Source: an uncultured Paracoccaceae bacterium | GTDB lineage: Bacteria; Pseudomonadota; Alphaproteobacteria; Rhodobacterales; Rhodobacteraceae | NCBI GenBank assembly: GCA_938049225.1 | Contig: CALICM010000004.1 | Coordinates: forward strand, 1-64,000 | DNA length: 64,000 bases | Reading direction: 5' to 3' | Part shown: positions 1 to 7,975 of the stretch, one piece after another | How positions within the stretch are numbered: position 1 is the stretch's first letter | Layout: every line of letters begins with the position of its first letter | Notes under the pieces: generated by a model | The model's input: the letters and a program-made list of their open reading frames with translations, nothing else | Database searches by the model: none | What the model was told of the DNA's origin: nothing | Translations under genes and position numbers: made by a program

Positions 1-60
1 CATCGTGGTTTCCTTGTTTCGATGGTCTTGGTTTGCACCACCATCAAAACGGACAACCAT

Positions 61-114
61 CATCTCCTGCAAGAGATGTGCCGCTCCCAATCCAGTTCGC
101 TGGAATGGGAGCGG
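61..114. terminator. Two adjacent stem-loops downstream of parE
   Basis: Bases 61-66 pair with 73-78 (CATCTC/GAGATG). Bases 81-89 pair with 106-114 (CCGCTCCCA/TGGGAGCGG), and inside them 91-95 pair with 100-104 around a TTCG loop. The second hairpin is 14 bp long with a single A-A mismatch and should be very stable. It lies just past the parE stop codon, so a transcription end or mRNA-stabilising structure is plausible. There is no clear U-run after it, so classical intrinsic termination is not shown. Confidence 0.45.
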
Positions 115-121
115 TGTCAGA

Positions 122-427
122 TCACATCGAGACTAATTCACCTGACGTCACGTCCATGGCGGCATGTGGCACACCGATTATGGCGATCTCTTCCTCCGAC
201 ATCACCAGATAGAAGATCACGTGTTTGCCTTCCGGGAAGCTCCGATACCCATCGGCGACATCGTCGCGCGGGCGTGCAGTGGTAGGGTTGTCGGCCAACC
301 ACTGAAACCGATCCGCCAACTGCCTAAGATAATCTTCCGTCTGGTGCGGCCCCCAACGGTCCAGGGAGTAATCAGCGATTGCATCCAGATCGTTCAACGC
401 GCGCGGCGTCAGTCGGTACCTAGCCAC
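122..427 (-). CDS. parE: ParE-type toxin (RelE/ParE superfamily)
   Basis: This is a small basic protein of about 101 residues with the layout of ParE toxins. It has an N-terminal helix after YRLTPRALNDL, a conserved DRFQWLADNP segment, then YRSFPEGKHVIFYLV and a C-terminal strand ending in VPHAAMD. ParE proteins generally poison DNA gyrase. The GTG start chosen overlaps the parD stop (GTGGCTAG) and gives the family-like beginning (V/M)ARYRLTP. A TTG seven codons upstream, at 448, has a better AGAGG site and is an alternative. Family length is normal and nothing appears broken. The target is inferred from the family. Confidence 0.85.
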   Translation of the reverse strand: MARYRLTPRALNDLDAIADYSLDRWGPHQTEDYLRQLADRFQWLADNPTTARPRDDVADGYRSFPEGKHVIFYLVMSEEEIAIIGVPHAAMDVTSGELVSM

Positions 428-671
428 GTCGTGCGACGGCCCGCGCAACGATGTCCTCTGGCGACCACGCTTCCACGAACTCGCCAGCTCGAACCTGATC
501 GGCCCCGGGCCTCAAGTGATCGCGCAATGCCTCGAGCGCCTCGGATTTGGTTTCGAGCTCTCTAAGCGCAGCCCGGACAACCTCGCTGGCCGACGCGAAC
601 CGACCGCTTTTGATCTGCTCCTGAATAAAGCCTTCCCAGTGCTCGCCGAGCGTCATGCTGGTGGATGCCAT
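420..671 (-). CDS. parD: ParD-type antitoxin (ribbon-helix-helix)
   Basis: The 83-residue protein starts MASTSMTLGEHWEGFIQ and contains the ParD ribbon-helix-helix pattern SGRFASASEVVRAALRELE. Its acidic C-terminal tail would wrap the toxin. It is the first gene of the pair and overlaps the toxin gene, the usual ParDE order. A GGAGG ribosome site lies directly before the ATG. ParD proteins bind their own promoter. A perfect palindrome 13 bases upstream of the start is a good candidate operator, which implies autoregulation. Confidence 0.9.
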   Translation of the reverse strand: MASTSMTLGEHWEGFIQEQIKSGRFASASEVVRAALRELETKSEALEALRDHLRPGADQVRAGEFVEAWSPEDIVARAVARRG

Positions 672-683
672 GTCAAACCTCCG

Positions 684-700
684 ATATTCAAAATGAATAT
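684..700. promoter_or_regulatory. Palindromic operator upstream of parD
   Basis: The sequence is ATATTCA-AAA-TGAATAT, a perfect 7-bp inverted repeat with a 3-bp spacer, 13 bases before the parD start codon. Its position fits ParD autorepression. The role is inferred from position and symmetry. Confidence 0.6.
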
Positions 701-1072
701 ATCAGATTTTCGGCCAGTTTCAACCACTGCGCCTCAACCTGCGACATCAAATGCGATCCTGCGCAGTTGAATCAACACAAACGAATTCAGGGACCGAATA
801 CCTGATGCGGATCAGAGTGGCGCTATCGATCTTTAGAAACCAACCCACGACCTGTGATGGCAGTGAGATTATCGCGTGTTCGACGCGACAATTCGATGCC
901 ATCACCAGACATTGCCGCGTCCACAAACTCGGTCTTCTTCAAAACGCCACCATCGACCTCGACCCAGGTAGTGCTAGGGGGTCTCGATTTCATGCCGATT
1001 AACACGGAAGCCGTGGTACTAGAGGCGCGGCCGTAGCGGATCTTGGAGGACATTCGCCGCCGAAGGTCACGT
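701..1072. other. Stretch without a convincing gene
   Basis: About 370 bases lie between the parD promoter and the end of the HD-domain gene. A minus-strand frame at 823-1053 could code 76 residues, including LKKTEFVDAAMSGDG. This vaguely resembles the start of HU-type DNA-binding proteins, but it lacks the rest of that fold and has no clear ribosome site. It may be the relic of a lost gene. No repeat, RNA gene or IS end was recognised. Confidence 0.4.
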
Positions 1073-1717
1073 TCACTCGTCGAACGGCGCCAGTTTTACC
1101 AGATCGTAGAAGCCCGGACAGACATGCCCTTCGCAATGCTTGTTGGCGATATCGGCAGTGAACGACATCATCTGCAGCTGTGGCTTCGCTTGCGCATAGA
1201 CCGCGAGATGTTCTTCGAAGGCTTTGCGGAATCCCAGTCGGGGCGCCTCGTCCAATACTGCTTCGATCTGCTTGGGGGTCAGCATCTCGTGGCCGAAGCC
1301 GAACACGTCGATCCCTGCGCCCATCTGCACAATGGCGGCCTCAGGGCCCTTGCGGGGCGGGATGCCCAGAACGGTATGGAGCGCGATCGCGTCCCAGACC
1401 AGATCGACCTTCTCTTCACTCACGTTCTGCTTAAGCAGCCATGCTTTGGCAAAATCGGCGCCGTCGATTTCGAATTTCTCGGTGTCGGAGAAATGATCCG
1501 GTGCCAGTCCTACGTCATGCATCACGCTGGCGACGTAGGCCATCTCCAGATCGATCTTCTTCCAGATCGTCTGCGCGGCGAGCGCACCGAAGAGATAGGA
1601 CCGCAGGCCGTGATTGAACATCGTCCGTTCCTGCACCTCGATCGCGACCGTTGTGGCCGCTTTGGCCAGAGCCGAGTCGGGAATGCGAATTCCGTTGATT
1701 TCCTTGGGCATTTCCAT
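1073..1717 (-). CDS. HD-domain hydrolase, cyanamide-hydratase-like
   Basis: The protein has 214 residues with an HD metal-site pattern: a His in MFNHGLRS near residue 36, then MHDVG near 66-69, then IALHT further on. This arrangement matches the HD family that includes cyanamide hydratases and related small HD proteins. Substrate and reaction cannot be read from the sequence. The ATG chosen has a GGGGG ribosome site; an in-frame start ten codons earlier has none. A copy of the AT-rich site shared with the aromatic operons lies about 42 bases upstream. This hints that the protein serves the same catabolic response, perhaps on an amine- or nitrile-containing compound (speculative). Confidence 0.75.
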   Translation of the reverse strand: MEMPKEINGIRIPDSALAKAATTVAIEVQERTMFNHGLRSYLFGALAAQTIWKKIDLEMAYVASVMHDVGLAPDHFSDTEKFEIDGADFAKAWLLKQNVSEEKVDLVWDAIALHTVLGIPPRKGPEAAIVQMGAGIDVFGFGHEMLTPKQIEAVLDEAPRLGFRKAFEEHLAVYAQAKPQLQMMSFTADIANKHCEGHVCPGFYDLVKLAPFDE

Positions 1718-1758
1718 TGCGCACCCCCTGTTTGTGCTTTCCTTCAACCTATTTAATA

Positions 1759-1773
1759 TTAATTTTCATATAA
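1759..1773. promoter_or_regulatory. AT-rich repeated site, copy 1
   Basis: TTAATTTTCATATAA, one of five related 15-bp sites in this region. The clearest copy (2243-2257) is an inverted repeat TTATAT-TTC-ATATAA. This copy precedes the HD-domain gene. It probably binds the MarR-family protein encoded at 11192 (inference). Confidence 0.5.
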
Positions 1774-1858
1774 ATAAAGTAAATAATCACACCCGGCCAT
1801 TGTGGCCCCCAACCTTCTGTTGACGGGATGGGGGCCATCATGATCGACCGGCGCTTGG

Positions 1859-2191
1859 TCAAAGTCCGATCAGCGCCCCGATCACAGGGTCCGGTGGGCC
1901 TGCCTCGCCCACGATGTTCTTCTGATCGAACAGGTCATACCAGCCGTTCTCGGTCAGGATTGTGTTGAACTCGGCCACGGCATCGAGCGTCTCCGTCGTC
2001 CAGACCGCGAAGTAAGCTTCGCCTGCGGCATGGGGGAATGCTTTGTCGGCGACGCCCCAGCCCACAGGCTGAAACTTCGTTTCGATACCTGCCATCGCCG
2101 CCCCAATCTTCCCCATGAACGCCCCGCGTTCGTCGCCGCTCAGGCTCAACCAGGCGGGCTTTGCGTTCCAGATTTCGATGAAAACGTGCAT
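1859..2191 (-). CDS. DUF6616-like small protein
   Basis: A 110-residue protein beginning MHVFIEIWNAKPAWLSL and containing GWGVADKAFPHAAGEAYFAVW and a C-terminal FDQKNIVGEAG segment. It resembles short ferredoxin-like/antibiotic-monooxygenase-fold proteins annotated as DUF6616, whose function is not known to me. There is no signal peptide or membrane segment. It is monocistronic and divergent from malonyl-CoA decarboxylase. It is preceded by the most symmetrical copy of the repeated AT-rich site, so it is likely co-regulated with the aromatic degradation operons. Confidence 0.7.
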   Translation of the reverse strand: MHVFIEIWNAKPAWLSLSGDERGAFMGKIGAAMAGIETKFQPVGWGVADKAFPHAAGEAYFAVWTTETLDAVAEFNTILTENGWYDLFDQKNIVGEAGPPDPVIGALIGL

Positions 2192-2242
2192 CTGCTTCCC
2201 TTTCGATCAGTGCGCTCTTCAATGCTTACTTATTATATTATA

Positions 2243-2257
2243 TTATATTTCATATAA
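2243..2257. promoter_or_regulatory. AT-rich repeated site, copy 2 (best palindrome)
   Basis: TTATAT-TTC-ATATAA is a perfect 6-bp inverted repeat, in the divergent promoter between the DUF6616-like gene and malonyl-CoA decarboxylase. Four related copies precede other units in this region. A MarR-type dimer site is the likeliest reading. Confidence 0.55.
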
Positions 2258-2286
2258 TCAATCATGTTTCAAGACTCAACGTAAAG

Positions 2287-2312
2287 CGCATGCGATACAT
2301 GTATCGCATGCG
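2287..2312. promoter_or_regulatory. 26-bp perfect palindrome before malonyl-CoA decarboxylase
   Basis: The element is self-complementary over all 26 bases, with outer arms CGCATGCGATAC and central CATG-type symmetry. It lies 71 bases before the decarboxylase start. Symmetry of this length without a loop suggests a dimeric repressor operator, for example of GntR, LacI or TetR type, rather than a terminator. No matching regulator gene lies beside it. Confidence 0.6.
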
Positions 2313-2382
2313 GGCTCGGACAGGCTACGCCCATCTATCTGTCAAGGGCGCCCAAGCAGGACACAGCTGTGGCTGAGGTGAG

Positions 2383-3747
2383 ATGAGAACCGGCGCATTT
2401 CTTCACGACCTGGTCGGCTCGATCTTCGATCGCGCGGGAGTACAGGCAGACCGACCGCCCAGATCGTTAGCCGATCTCTGTCTCGAGCTGATCTCGAACC
2501 GGGATGAAACCGAGTCCTTGCAGATCGCAAAAGCGGTGCTCGACACGTATGAGGCCGCGCCCGATGCGGACCGGCTCGCCTTCTTCACCATGCTCGCGGC
2601 CGAGTGGGACCTTGACGCCCGTGCGGTCGAGGAGCTTTCGCGCCAGTATCGCCGCGACCCCTCGGCTGAGAATTTCGACCGGTTGACGAAGTCGGCCCAG
2701 TCGCAACGAGCCCGGCTTCTGCGCCTACTGATCCGGGCGCGCGATGCGACGCAGCGCATGGTTGGGATGCGCAACGACCTGCTGCGCATGTCTCGCGATC
2801 ATCCCGCGCTCGGCCCCGTTGACGCTGATTTTGTGCAGCTTTTCGGCATGTGGTTCGACCGGGCGCTGTTGGAGATGCGCCCGATCTCCTGGGACACATC
2901 CGCCGAGGTTCTGTCGAAGATCATCCGATACGAAGCGGTTCACAGCATTGAGGACTGGGACGACCTGCGCCGTCGGGTGCAACCGAGCGACAGGCGGTGC
3001 TTTGCCTTTTTCCACCCCACCATGCCGAACGAGCCCATCGTTTTCGTCGCGGTCGCGCTCTGCAACGGGGTACCGGGCTCCATTCAGGACATTCTGTCGG
3101 ACGATCGCAACCCGCAGACGGCCGAGGGCGCAGATACGGCGGCCTTCTACTCGATCTCGAACTGTCTGCCGGGTCTGCAGGGCATCCCCTTCGGCAACTC
3201 GCTGATCAAGCAGGTCGTGGTGGAGCTGTCGGCGGCGCACCCAAACCTCAAGTCTTTCGTGACTCTGTCGCCGCTTCCAAAGTTCGCCCACTACGTCGCG
3301 CGGATTGGGAACGAGGCGGAACGGCCCCTCGTCGACACCCTTCTCGAAGACAGCGCGCGAGCAGTCGAGACCGGTGATCTTCAGGCCCTGACGGCCCAAG
3401 CCGGGGACCTCACGGTCCTGGCCGCTCGCTATCTCGTTGAAGGCAAACGGGAGAACGGCCAGCCGCTGGACCCTGTTGCGCGGTTCCACCTTCGCAATGG
3501 CGCGTCGGTCGATGACTTGCATGCCCTGGCCGATACCTCGGAGAAGGGCCTGCAAAACGCACTCAACGTGATGGTGACCTACCGCTACGATACCGCAAGG
3601 CTGGAAGAAAACCGCCAGCGGTTCCTGAACCATGGTGTGGTGGCGCGGTCGAGCAGGATCGACGCCTTGCTCTCTCCCACCGCGCCCGGTGCGCAGCGGG
3701 GCCGGTCGGGCAGAACCCTTCGACTTATCTTCTCGAACAAGGAATAG
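2383..3747 (+). CDS. matA: Malonyl-CoA decarboxylase
   Basis: This 454-residue enzyme would convert malonyl-CoA to acetyl-CoA and CO2. The N-terminal helical domain (about residues 1-190) is followed by the acetyltransferase-like catalytic domain. Recognisable motifs are FFHPTMPNEP (209-218), FYSISNCLPGLQGIPFGNSL with the family serine, and DPVARFHLRNGA with the family histidine. GAGGTGAG before the ATG is a good ribosome site. The gene stands alone, without the malonate CoA-ligase and carrier genes (matB, matC) seen in malonate operons, so the source of malonyl-CoA is open. A long palindrome and one copy of the regional AT-rich site lie in its promoter, so dual control is possible. Confidence 0.9.
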   Translation: MRTGAFLHDLVGSIFDRAGVQADRPPRSLADLCLELISNRDETESLQIAKAVLDTYEAAPDADRLAFFTMLAAEWDLDARAVEELSRQYRRDPSAENFDRLTKSAQSQRARLLRLLIRARDATQRMVGMRNDLLRMSRDHPALGPVDADFVQLFGMWFDRALLEMRPISWDTSAEVLSKIIRYEAVHSIEDWDDLRRRVQPSDRRCFAFFHPTMPNEPIVFVAVALCNGVPGSIQDILSDDRNPQTAEGADTAAFYSISNCLPGLQGIPFGNSLIKQVVVELSAAHPNLKSFVTLSPLPKFAHYVARIGNEAERPLVDTLLEDSARAVETGDLQALTAQAGDLTVLAARYLVEGKRENGQPLDPVARFHLRNGASVDDLHALADTSEKGLQNALNVMVTYRYDTARLEENRQRFLNHGVVARSSRIDALLSPTAPGAQRGRSGRTLRLIFSNKE

Positions 3748-3776
3748 GCGCAGCGGCGTTCCAACCAAACGGCATT

Positions 3777-3806
3777 CGGCGGCTCTCCGAAAGAGGTGAG
3801 CCGCCG
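3777..3806. terminator. Bidirectional hairpin between convergent genes
   Basis: CGGCGGCTC (3777-3785) pairs perfectly with GAGCCGCCG (3798-3806) across a 12-base loop. It lies between the convergent ends of malonyl-CoA decarboxylase and the aldehyde dehydrogenase. No U-run follows, so efficiency is uncertain. Confidence 0.55.
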
Positions 3807-3855
3807 CGCCGCATTCACGCAAGTTACTCCCGCCGCGAACGGTGCCCGCCCCAGG

Positions 3856-5259
3856 TCAGGAGATCACCACCTGAATATCGGTGTACTCCTTCAGGCCCTC
3901 TTCCCCGAATTCGACGCCGATGCCCGACTTCTTCACGCCGCCAAAGGGCACATGGGGGTGGACACCGCCATGGCTGTTGATCCAGACGGTGCCGCATTCC
4001 AGCCGCGCCGCGATGGCCTTTGCGGCCTCGATGTCTTTTGACCAGACCGACCCGCCGAGACCGGTTTGGCTGTCGTTCGCCGCCGCAACCGCATCGTCGA
4101 TGTCAGAGTATTTGATGATCGGGATCGCCGGGCCGAACTGTTCCTCATCCACCAGCGGATCCCCGTTATTCAGATCCGCGATGATGGTGATCGGATAAAA
4201 TAGCCCCTCGCCCGGCGCACCGCCCAGCAGCACACGGCCATGATCCTTGCTCTCTTCGACCAAGCGCGCCACTTTGTCGAACTGCGCCTTGTTGTTGACC
4301 GGCCCCAGGATCGACTCCTCGTCCATGCCGTCGCCCATCGGGATGTTGCGGGCAAATGCGACCAGGGCCTCGCAGACGGCGTCATAGACATCCTCGTGCA
4401 CATAAAGCCGTTTCAACGCGGCGCAGGTCTGCCCCAGATTGATGAAGCAGCCCCAGAACAGCCCTTCGGCGATCTCTGCCGGGTCGACATCGGGCAAAAC
4501 GATGCCCGCGTCGTTGCCGCTCAGCTCCAGGGTAAGGCGCTTCATTGTTTCGGCACCCGACATCATCACCTTCTTGCCCGTGTCGATTGAGCCGGTGAAG
4601 ATGATCTTGCCGATGTCGGGATGCTCGGACATGGCCGCGCCCAGGTTCGACGTTATGTCATCACAAGAGATTACGTTCAGGACGCCCGCCGGCAGCACAT
4701 CGTTCAGGTGCCGCACCAGCCGCAGGGTCGACAGCGGCGTGTAGGGCGACGGCTTCAGCACCACTGTATTGCCTGTTCGCAAGGCAGGAATGATATGCCA
4801 GATCGCGATCAGCACCGGCCAGTTCCACGGCGTGATCGATCCAACGACACCGATGGGCTTGCGGTGCATCTCAACCTTCATCTCGTTGTCGTCCTGAAGA
4901 ACCTTCATCGGCAGCGACAGCGACGAGGTATAGGCGGCCCAGCCCGCGGCGCCCTGCATCTCGAAGCGCGAGCCGATGCCGTTCAGCGGCTTGCCCTGCT
5001 CTTGCGTCAGGATCGGTGCGATCTCGTCGCCGACCTCGCCGATCTTGGCCACCACAGCGTCGCAGTACCCTTTGCGCTCCTCATCCGACAGGGCGGACCA
5101 GGCCGGAAAGGCAGCCTTCGCCGCGGCAACGGCGGCGTCCAGGTGTTCGACCTCGCCGTTTGGGGCCTCTCCTGCGGGCATGCCGGTCGCGGGGTTGTTC
5201 ACCGTGAAGGTGAAGGCGGCGTGAACCTCCTTACCGTCGATCACCATGGGAAGTTGCAT
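3856..5259 (-). CDS. nbaE: Aldehyde dehydrogenase, probable 2-aminomuconate semialdehyde dehydrogenase
   Basis: A 467-residue NAD(P)-dependent aldehyde dehydrogenase. The oxyanion-hole region TPWNWPVL, the catalytic Glu in TLELSGND and the catalytic Cys in NLGQTCAALKR are all present, as is the C-terminal PFGGVKKSGIG. The start was placed at MQLPMVIDG because AGGAGG lies just before it; the upstream in-frame extension looks non-coding. It is the last gene of the 3-hydroxyanthranilate operon, 63 bases after the decarboxylase that makes 2-aminomuconate semialdehyde, so oxidation of that compound to 2-aminomuconate is the best guess. Sequence alone does not fix the substrate; other semialdehydes are possible. 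Confidence 0.75.
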   Translation of the reverse strand: MQLPMVIDGKEVHAAFTFTVNNPATGMPAGEAPNGEVEHLDAAVAAAKAAFPAWSALSDEERKGYCDAVVAKIGEVGDEIAPILTQEQGKPLNGIGSRFEMQGAAGWAAYTSSLSLPMKVLQDDNEMKVEMHRKPIGVVGSITPWNWPVLIAIWHIIPALRTGNTVVLKPSPYTPLSTLRLVRHLNDVLPAGVLNVISCDDITSNLGAAMSEHPDIGKIIFTGSIDTGKKVMMSGAETMKRLTLELSGNDAGIVLPDVDPAEIAEGLFWGCFINLGQTCAALKRLYVHEDVYDAVCEALVAFARNIPMGDGMDEESILGPVNNKAQFDKVARLVEESKDHGRVLLGGAPGEGLFYPITIIADLNNGDPLVDEEQFGPAIPIIKYSDIDDAVAAANDSQTGLGGSVWSKDIEAAKAIAARLECGTVWINSHGGVHPHVPFGGVKKSGIGVEFGEEGLKEYTDIQVVIS

Positions 5260-5322
5260 AGTTTCCTCCTGTTTTTCTGAGGTACTGGAACCGGCGCGCG
5301 GGCCACAAAGACCCACGCGCAG

Positions 5323-6318
5323 TCAGATGTCGAAGAACGCCTCCGTATTGGAGGACAGGATCGCCGCCTTAGTTTCGGGCGAAAGGTCAGGGTGGTTGCG
5401 AACACCGAGCGTCATCTCCTGCTCGGCCAAGGGGAAGGGATAATCCGATCCGTAAAGCACCCGATCCGGTCCCATCACATCTACCACCAATGCCAGTGCC
5501 GCGTCGCTGAAGACTGCGCAATCGACATGGAAACGATCCAGATAATGAGACGGTGGATGGGGGCAGTCAGGGCTGACGCGCGGATGGTGCCGCCAGCCGT
5601 TCTCGATCCGTCCCAGAAGATAGGGAAAACTGCCGCCGCCGTGGGCAAAGACGATTCGCAGATCGCGCAACAGCCGCTCAAAAGCGCCCGAGAGAATCAG
5701 CCGCGTGATCGACAGCTGTGTCTCGGCGGGCATGCCGACCAGCCAAGGCAGCATATAGCCCTGCATCCGCTCGGGCGCCATCATGTCCCAGGGATGCACC
5801 ATCACTGGCGCGCCGATCTCGGCGCAGTGGTTGAGAAAGCGGATCACCTCGTCATCGTCGATCTCGCGCTCGCCGATGTGATTGCCGATCTGAACACCGA
5901 TGTGCCCGGCGGCCATCGCGCGCTCAACTTCGCGGCAGGCGCGATCGGTGTCCTGAAGCGGCACCTGGCACAGGGTGCGCAGCCGTTCGGGCGCCGCGGC
6001 ACACATCTCGAGCGCGGCATCGTTGAACCGTTCTGCCGCCTCGGCAGCCTGTTCCGCAGGTTTGACATAGCCGAACATCACCGGTGTGGCGGACAGGATC
6101 TGCAGGTCGATCCCCTGCGCGTCCAATTCTGCGATGCGCGCGGGCACGTCCCAAAGCGGTCTGCGGACGGGACGAAAGGCGTCGCCTTCGATCATAACCG
6201 TTCCCAGGCCGTCCCCATCCTCGCGCAACCAGGGCCAGGAAGCTCCGATGCGGTCTGCCGCATCGCGGCTGAATCGGGGAAAGAAATGCCCATGCATGTC
6301 GATGGTACGTGCAGACAT
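5323..6318 (-). CDS. nbaD: 2-amino-3-carboxymuconate-6-semialdehyde decarboxylase
   Basis: This 331-residue amidohydrolase-superfamily enzyme closely follows bacterial ACMSD. It begins with the metal motif DMHGHFFP, continues with TPVMFGY, CQVPLQD, IGVQIGNHIG, MVHPWDMM, AHGGGSFPYLLGR and the final metal Asp in YGSDYPFP. It would decarboxylate the ring-cleavage product of 3-hydroxyanthranilate to 2-aminomuconate 6-semialdehyde and so prevent spontaneous quinolinate formation. It follows the dioxygenase gene by 29 bases, which fits consecutive steps. All zinc ligands expected in the family are visible. Confidence 0.92.
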   Translation of the reverse strand: MSARTIDMHGHFFPRFSRDAADRIGASWPWLREDGDGLGTVMIEGDAFRPVRRPLWDVPARIAELDAQGIDLQILSATPVMFGYVKPAEQAAEAAERFNDAALEMCAAAPERLRTLCQVPLQDTDRACREVERAMAAGHIGVQIGNHIGEREIDDDEVIRFLNHCAEIGAPVMVHPWDMMAPERMQGYMLPWLVGMPAETQLSITRLILSGAFERLLRDLRIVFAHGGGSFPYLLGRIENGWRHHPRVSPDCPHPPSHYLDRFHVDCAVFSDAALALVVDVMGPDRVLYGSDYPFPLAEQEMTLGVRNHPDLSPETKAAILSSNTEAFFDI

Positions 6319-6347
6319 GGCGTGTCCTCAGGTGGAAGGGGCGAACA

Positions 6348-6893
6348 TCACAGCACCACCCAGCCGTCCGGCACGTCCTTGCCCGGATGGACTGCCCCGC
6401 AGTTCGGGCAGGTCCGCGCTTCCATATCCGCATAGAAGGCATTGAAGAGCGGCGGGATCGCCTTCACGATATCCTTCACGCCGGTCTGCACGCGATGAAC
6501 GCTGTGGCCGCATTCGAAACAGAACCATTCAAACGCATCCTCGGCCCCGTCGCGCCGCTCCCCCTCCAGCACCAGTCCGATCGAGCCCTCCATGGGCCGC
6601 TGCGGCGAATGGTAGATATGTGCTGGCAGGTGGAACACCTCGCCCTCGCGGATGGGCACGTCGTAAAACTCGCCGTTTTCCATGAGTTTCAGGACCATGT
6701 CGCCCTTCACCTGGAAGAAGAACTCATCCACCGGATCGTCGTGATAATCCGTACGCTTGTTGGGTCCGCCAATGACCATGATCACCATGCCGCTGTCATT
6801 GTCGAAGAGCCGCCGGTTGCCGACAGGCGGTTTCAGATGATGGGCGTTTTCCTGGGTCCAGGCCTCGAAATTGAACGATTTCCGCAGTTGCAT
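6348..6893 (-). CDS. nbaC: 3-hydroxyanthranilate 3,4-dioxygenase
   Basis: A 181-residue cupin dioxygenase. The Fe(II) ligands expected for the bacterial enzyme are in place: His51 and Glu57 in YHDDPVDEFF and His95 in HIYHSP. Arg47 precedes them in NKRTDYHDD. A C-terminal rubredoxin-like metal site is formed by CFECGH and CPNCG, as in bacterial but not most mammalian homologues. It opens the ring of 3-hydroxyanthranilate to 2-amino-3-carboxymuconate semialdehyde. It lies 47 bases after the aldolase gene in the same operon. No kynureninase or kynurenine monooxygenase is nearby, so 3-hydroxyanthranilate must come from another route. Confidence 0.95.
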   Translation of the reverse strand: MQLRKSFNFEAWTQENAHHLKPPVGNRRLFDNDSGMVIMVIGGPNKRTDYHDDPVDEFFFQVKGDMVLKLMENGEFYDVPIREGEVFHLPAHIYHSPQRPMEGSIGLVLEGERRDGAEDAFEWFCFECGHSVHRVQTGVKDIVKAIPPLFNAFYADMEARTCPNCGAVHPGKDVPDGWVVL

Positions 6894-6940
6894 GATGTCC
6901 TCCGCTCCATCTGTTGTGGGTGTCGCACGGGCGATCCGAG

Positions 6941-7975
6941 TCAGGCCACGTGTTCGGCCATCCCGCGTTTCTTGATGTCCAGCGCGACGTCAACGATCAT
7001 GTCCTCCCGACCGCCGACCATCCCGCGTTTGCCCAGTTCGATCAGGATCTCGCGCACATCGACGCCGTGCCGCTCAGCGGCGCGTTCAGCATGCAACAGA
7101 AAACTTGAATAGACCCCGGCATAGCCCAGCAGGGCGGTTTGGCTGTCGACCCGGACGGGGCGCTGCTGCAAGGGCCGCACCAGTTCCTCGGCCGCGTCCA
7201 TCAGCGCAAACACATCGCAGCCATGCTGCCACCCGCGTTTGTTCGCGGCGGCGACAAAGACCTCCAGCGGCGTGTTGCCCGCCCCCGCGCCCATCCCGGC
7301 CAGTGAGGCATCGACCCGCACCGCGCCGTTCTCGACCCCGGCCATGGCATTCGCGACGCCGAAGGTCAGATTGTGATGCGCATGGATGCCGCGTTCTGTC
7401 TCGGGGCGCAGCACCTCGCCGAAGGCCTGCATCCGGTCGGCTACGTCCAGCGGGTCCAGCGCGCCACCGGAATCGACGACATAGACGCAGTTCGCGCCAT
7501 AGCCCTCCATAAGTTTCGCCTGCGCAGCCAGGCCCTCGGGCGTGCTCATATGGCTCATCATCAGAAAGCCGCTGACATCCATGCCGAGTGCGGCCGCCTC
7601 GCGGATGTGCTGCAGCGAAACATCGGCTTCGGTGCAATGGGTCGCGACCCGCACCGAGGTAACGCCCAGATCGCGCGCCCGGCGCAAATCCTCGAAAGTG
7701 CCGATCCCCGGGATCAGCAGCGTCGTCAGCCGCGCCCTGTCGATGACCGAAGCGGCGGCTTCGATCCACTCCCAATCCGACCGCGCGCCGAACCCGTAGT
7801 TGAACGAGGATCCCGCGAGCCCATCGCCATGGGCGACCTCGATGGCGTCGACCCCGGCGGCATCCAGCGCGCGGGCGATCTCGCGGACCTGATCGAGCGA
7901 ATAGCCGTGGCCGATCGCGTGCATCCCGTCGCGCAGCGTCACGTCCTGTATATAAAGTTTCGCCGGGCCGGTCAT
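6941..7975 (-). CDS. nbaI: 4-hydroxy-2-oxovalerate aldolase
   Basis: A 344-residue DRE-TIM aldolase with the signature [12 protein letters not shown] near residue 12, the metal-binding HAHHNL near 200 and a C-terminal communication domain ending [10 protein letters not shown]. It cleaves 4-hydroxy-2-oxovalerate to pyruvate and acetaldehyde, and normally forms a channelling complex with acetaldehyde dehydrogenase. That partner is encoded immediately upstream with a 4-base overlap. This is the lower meta-cleavage pathway (MhpE/DmpG/NbaI type). Confidence 0.95.
   Translation of the reverse strand: MTGPAKLYIQDVTLRDGMHAIGHGYSLDQVREIARALDAAGVDAIEVAHGDGLAGSSFNYGFGARSDWEWIEAAASVIDRARLTTLLIPGIGTFEDLRRARDLGVTSVRVATHCTEADVSLQHIREAAALGMDVSGFLMMSHMSTPEGLAAQAKLMEGYGANCVYVVDSGGALDPLDVADRMQAFGEVLRPETERGIHAHHNLTFGVANAMAGVENGAVRVDASLAGMGAGAGNTPLEVFVAAANKRGWQHGCDVFALMDAAEELVRPLQQRPVRVDSQTALLGYAGVYSSFLLHAERAAERHGVDVREILIELGKRGMVGGREDMIVDVALDIKKRGMAEHVA

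Noticed and set aside
823-1053. 76-residue minus-strand frame with HU-like start
   Set aside because: No ribosome site, incomplete HU fold, and weak similarity limited to about 12 residues.
3856-5259. Betaine- or aminobutyraldehyde-dehydrogenase identity for the aldehyde dehydrogenase
   Set aside because: Operon context with ring-cleavage genes argues for a muconate semialdehyde; no choline or polyamine genes are near.
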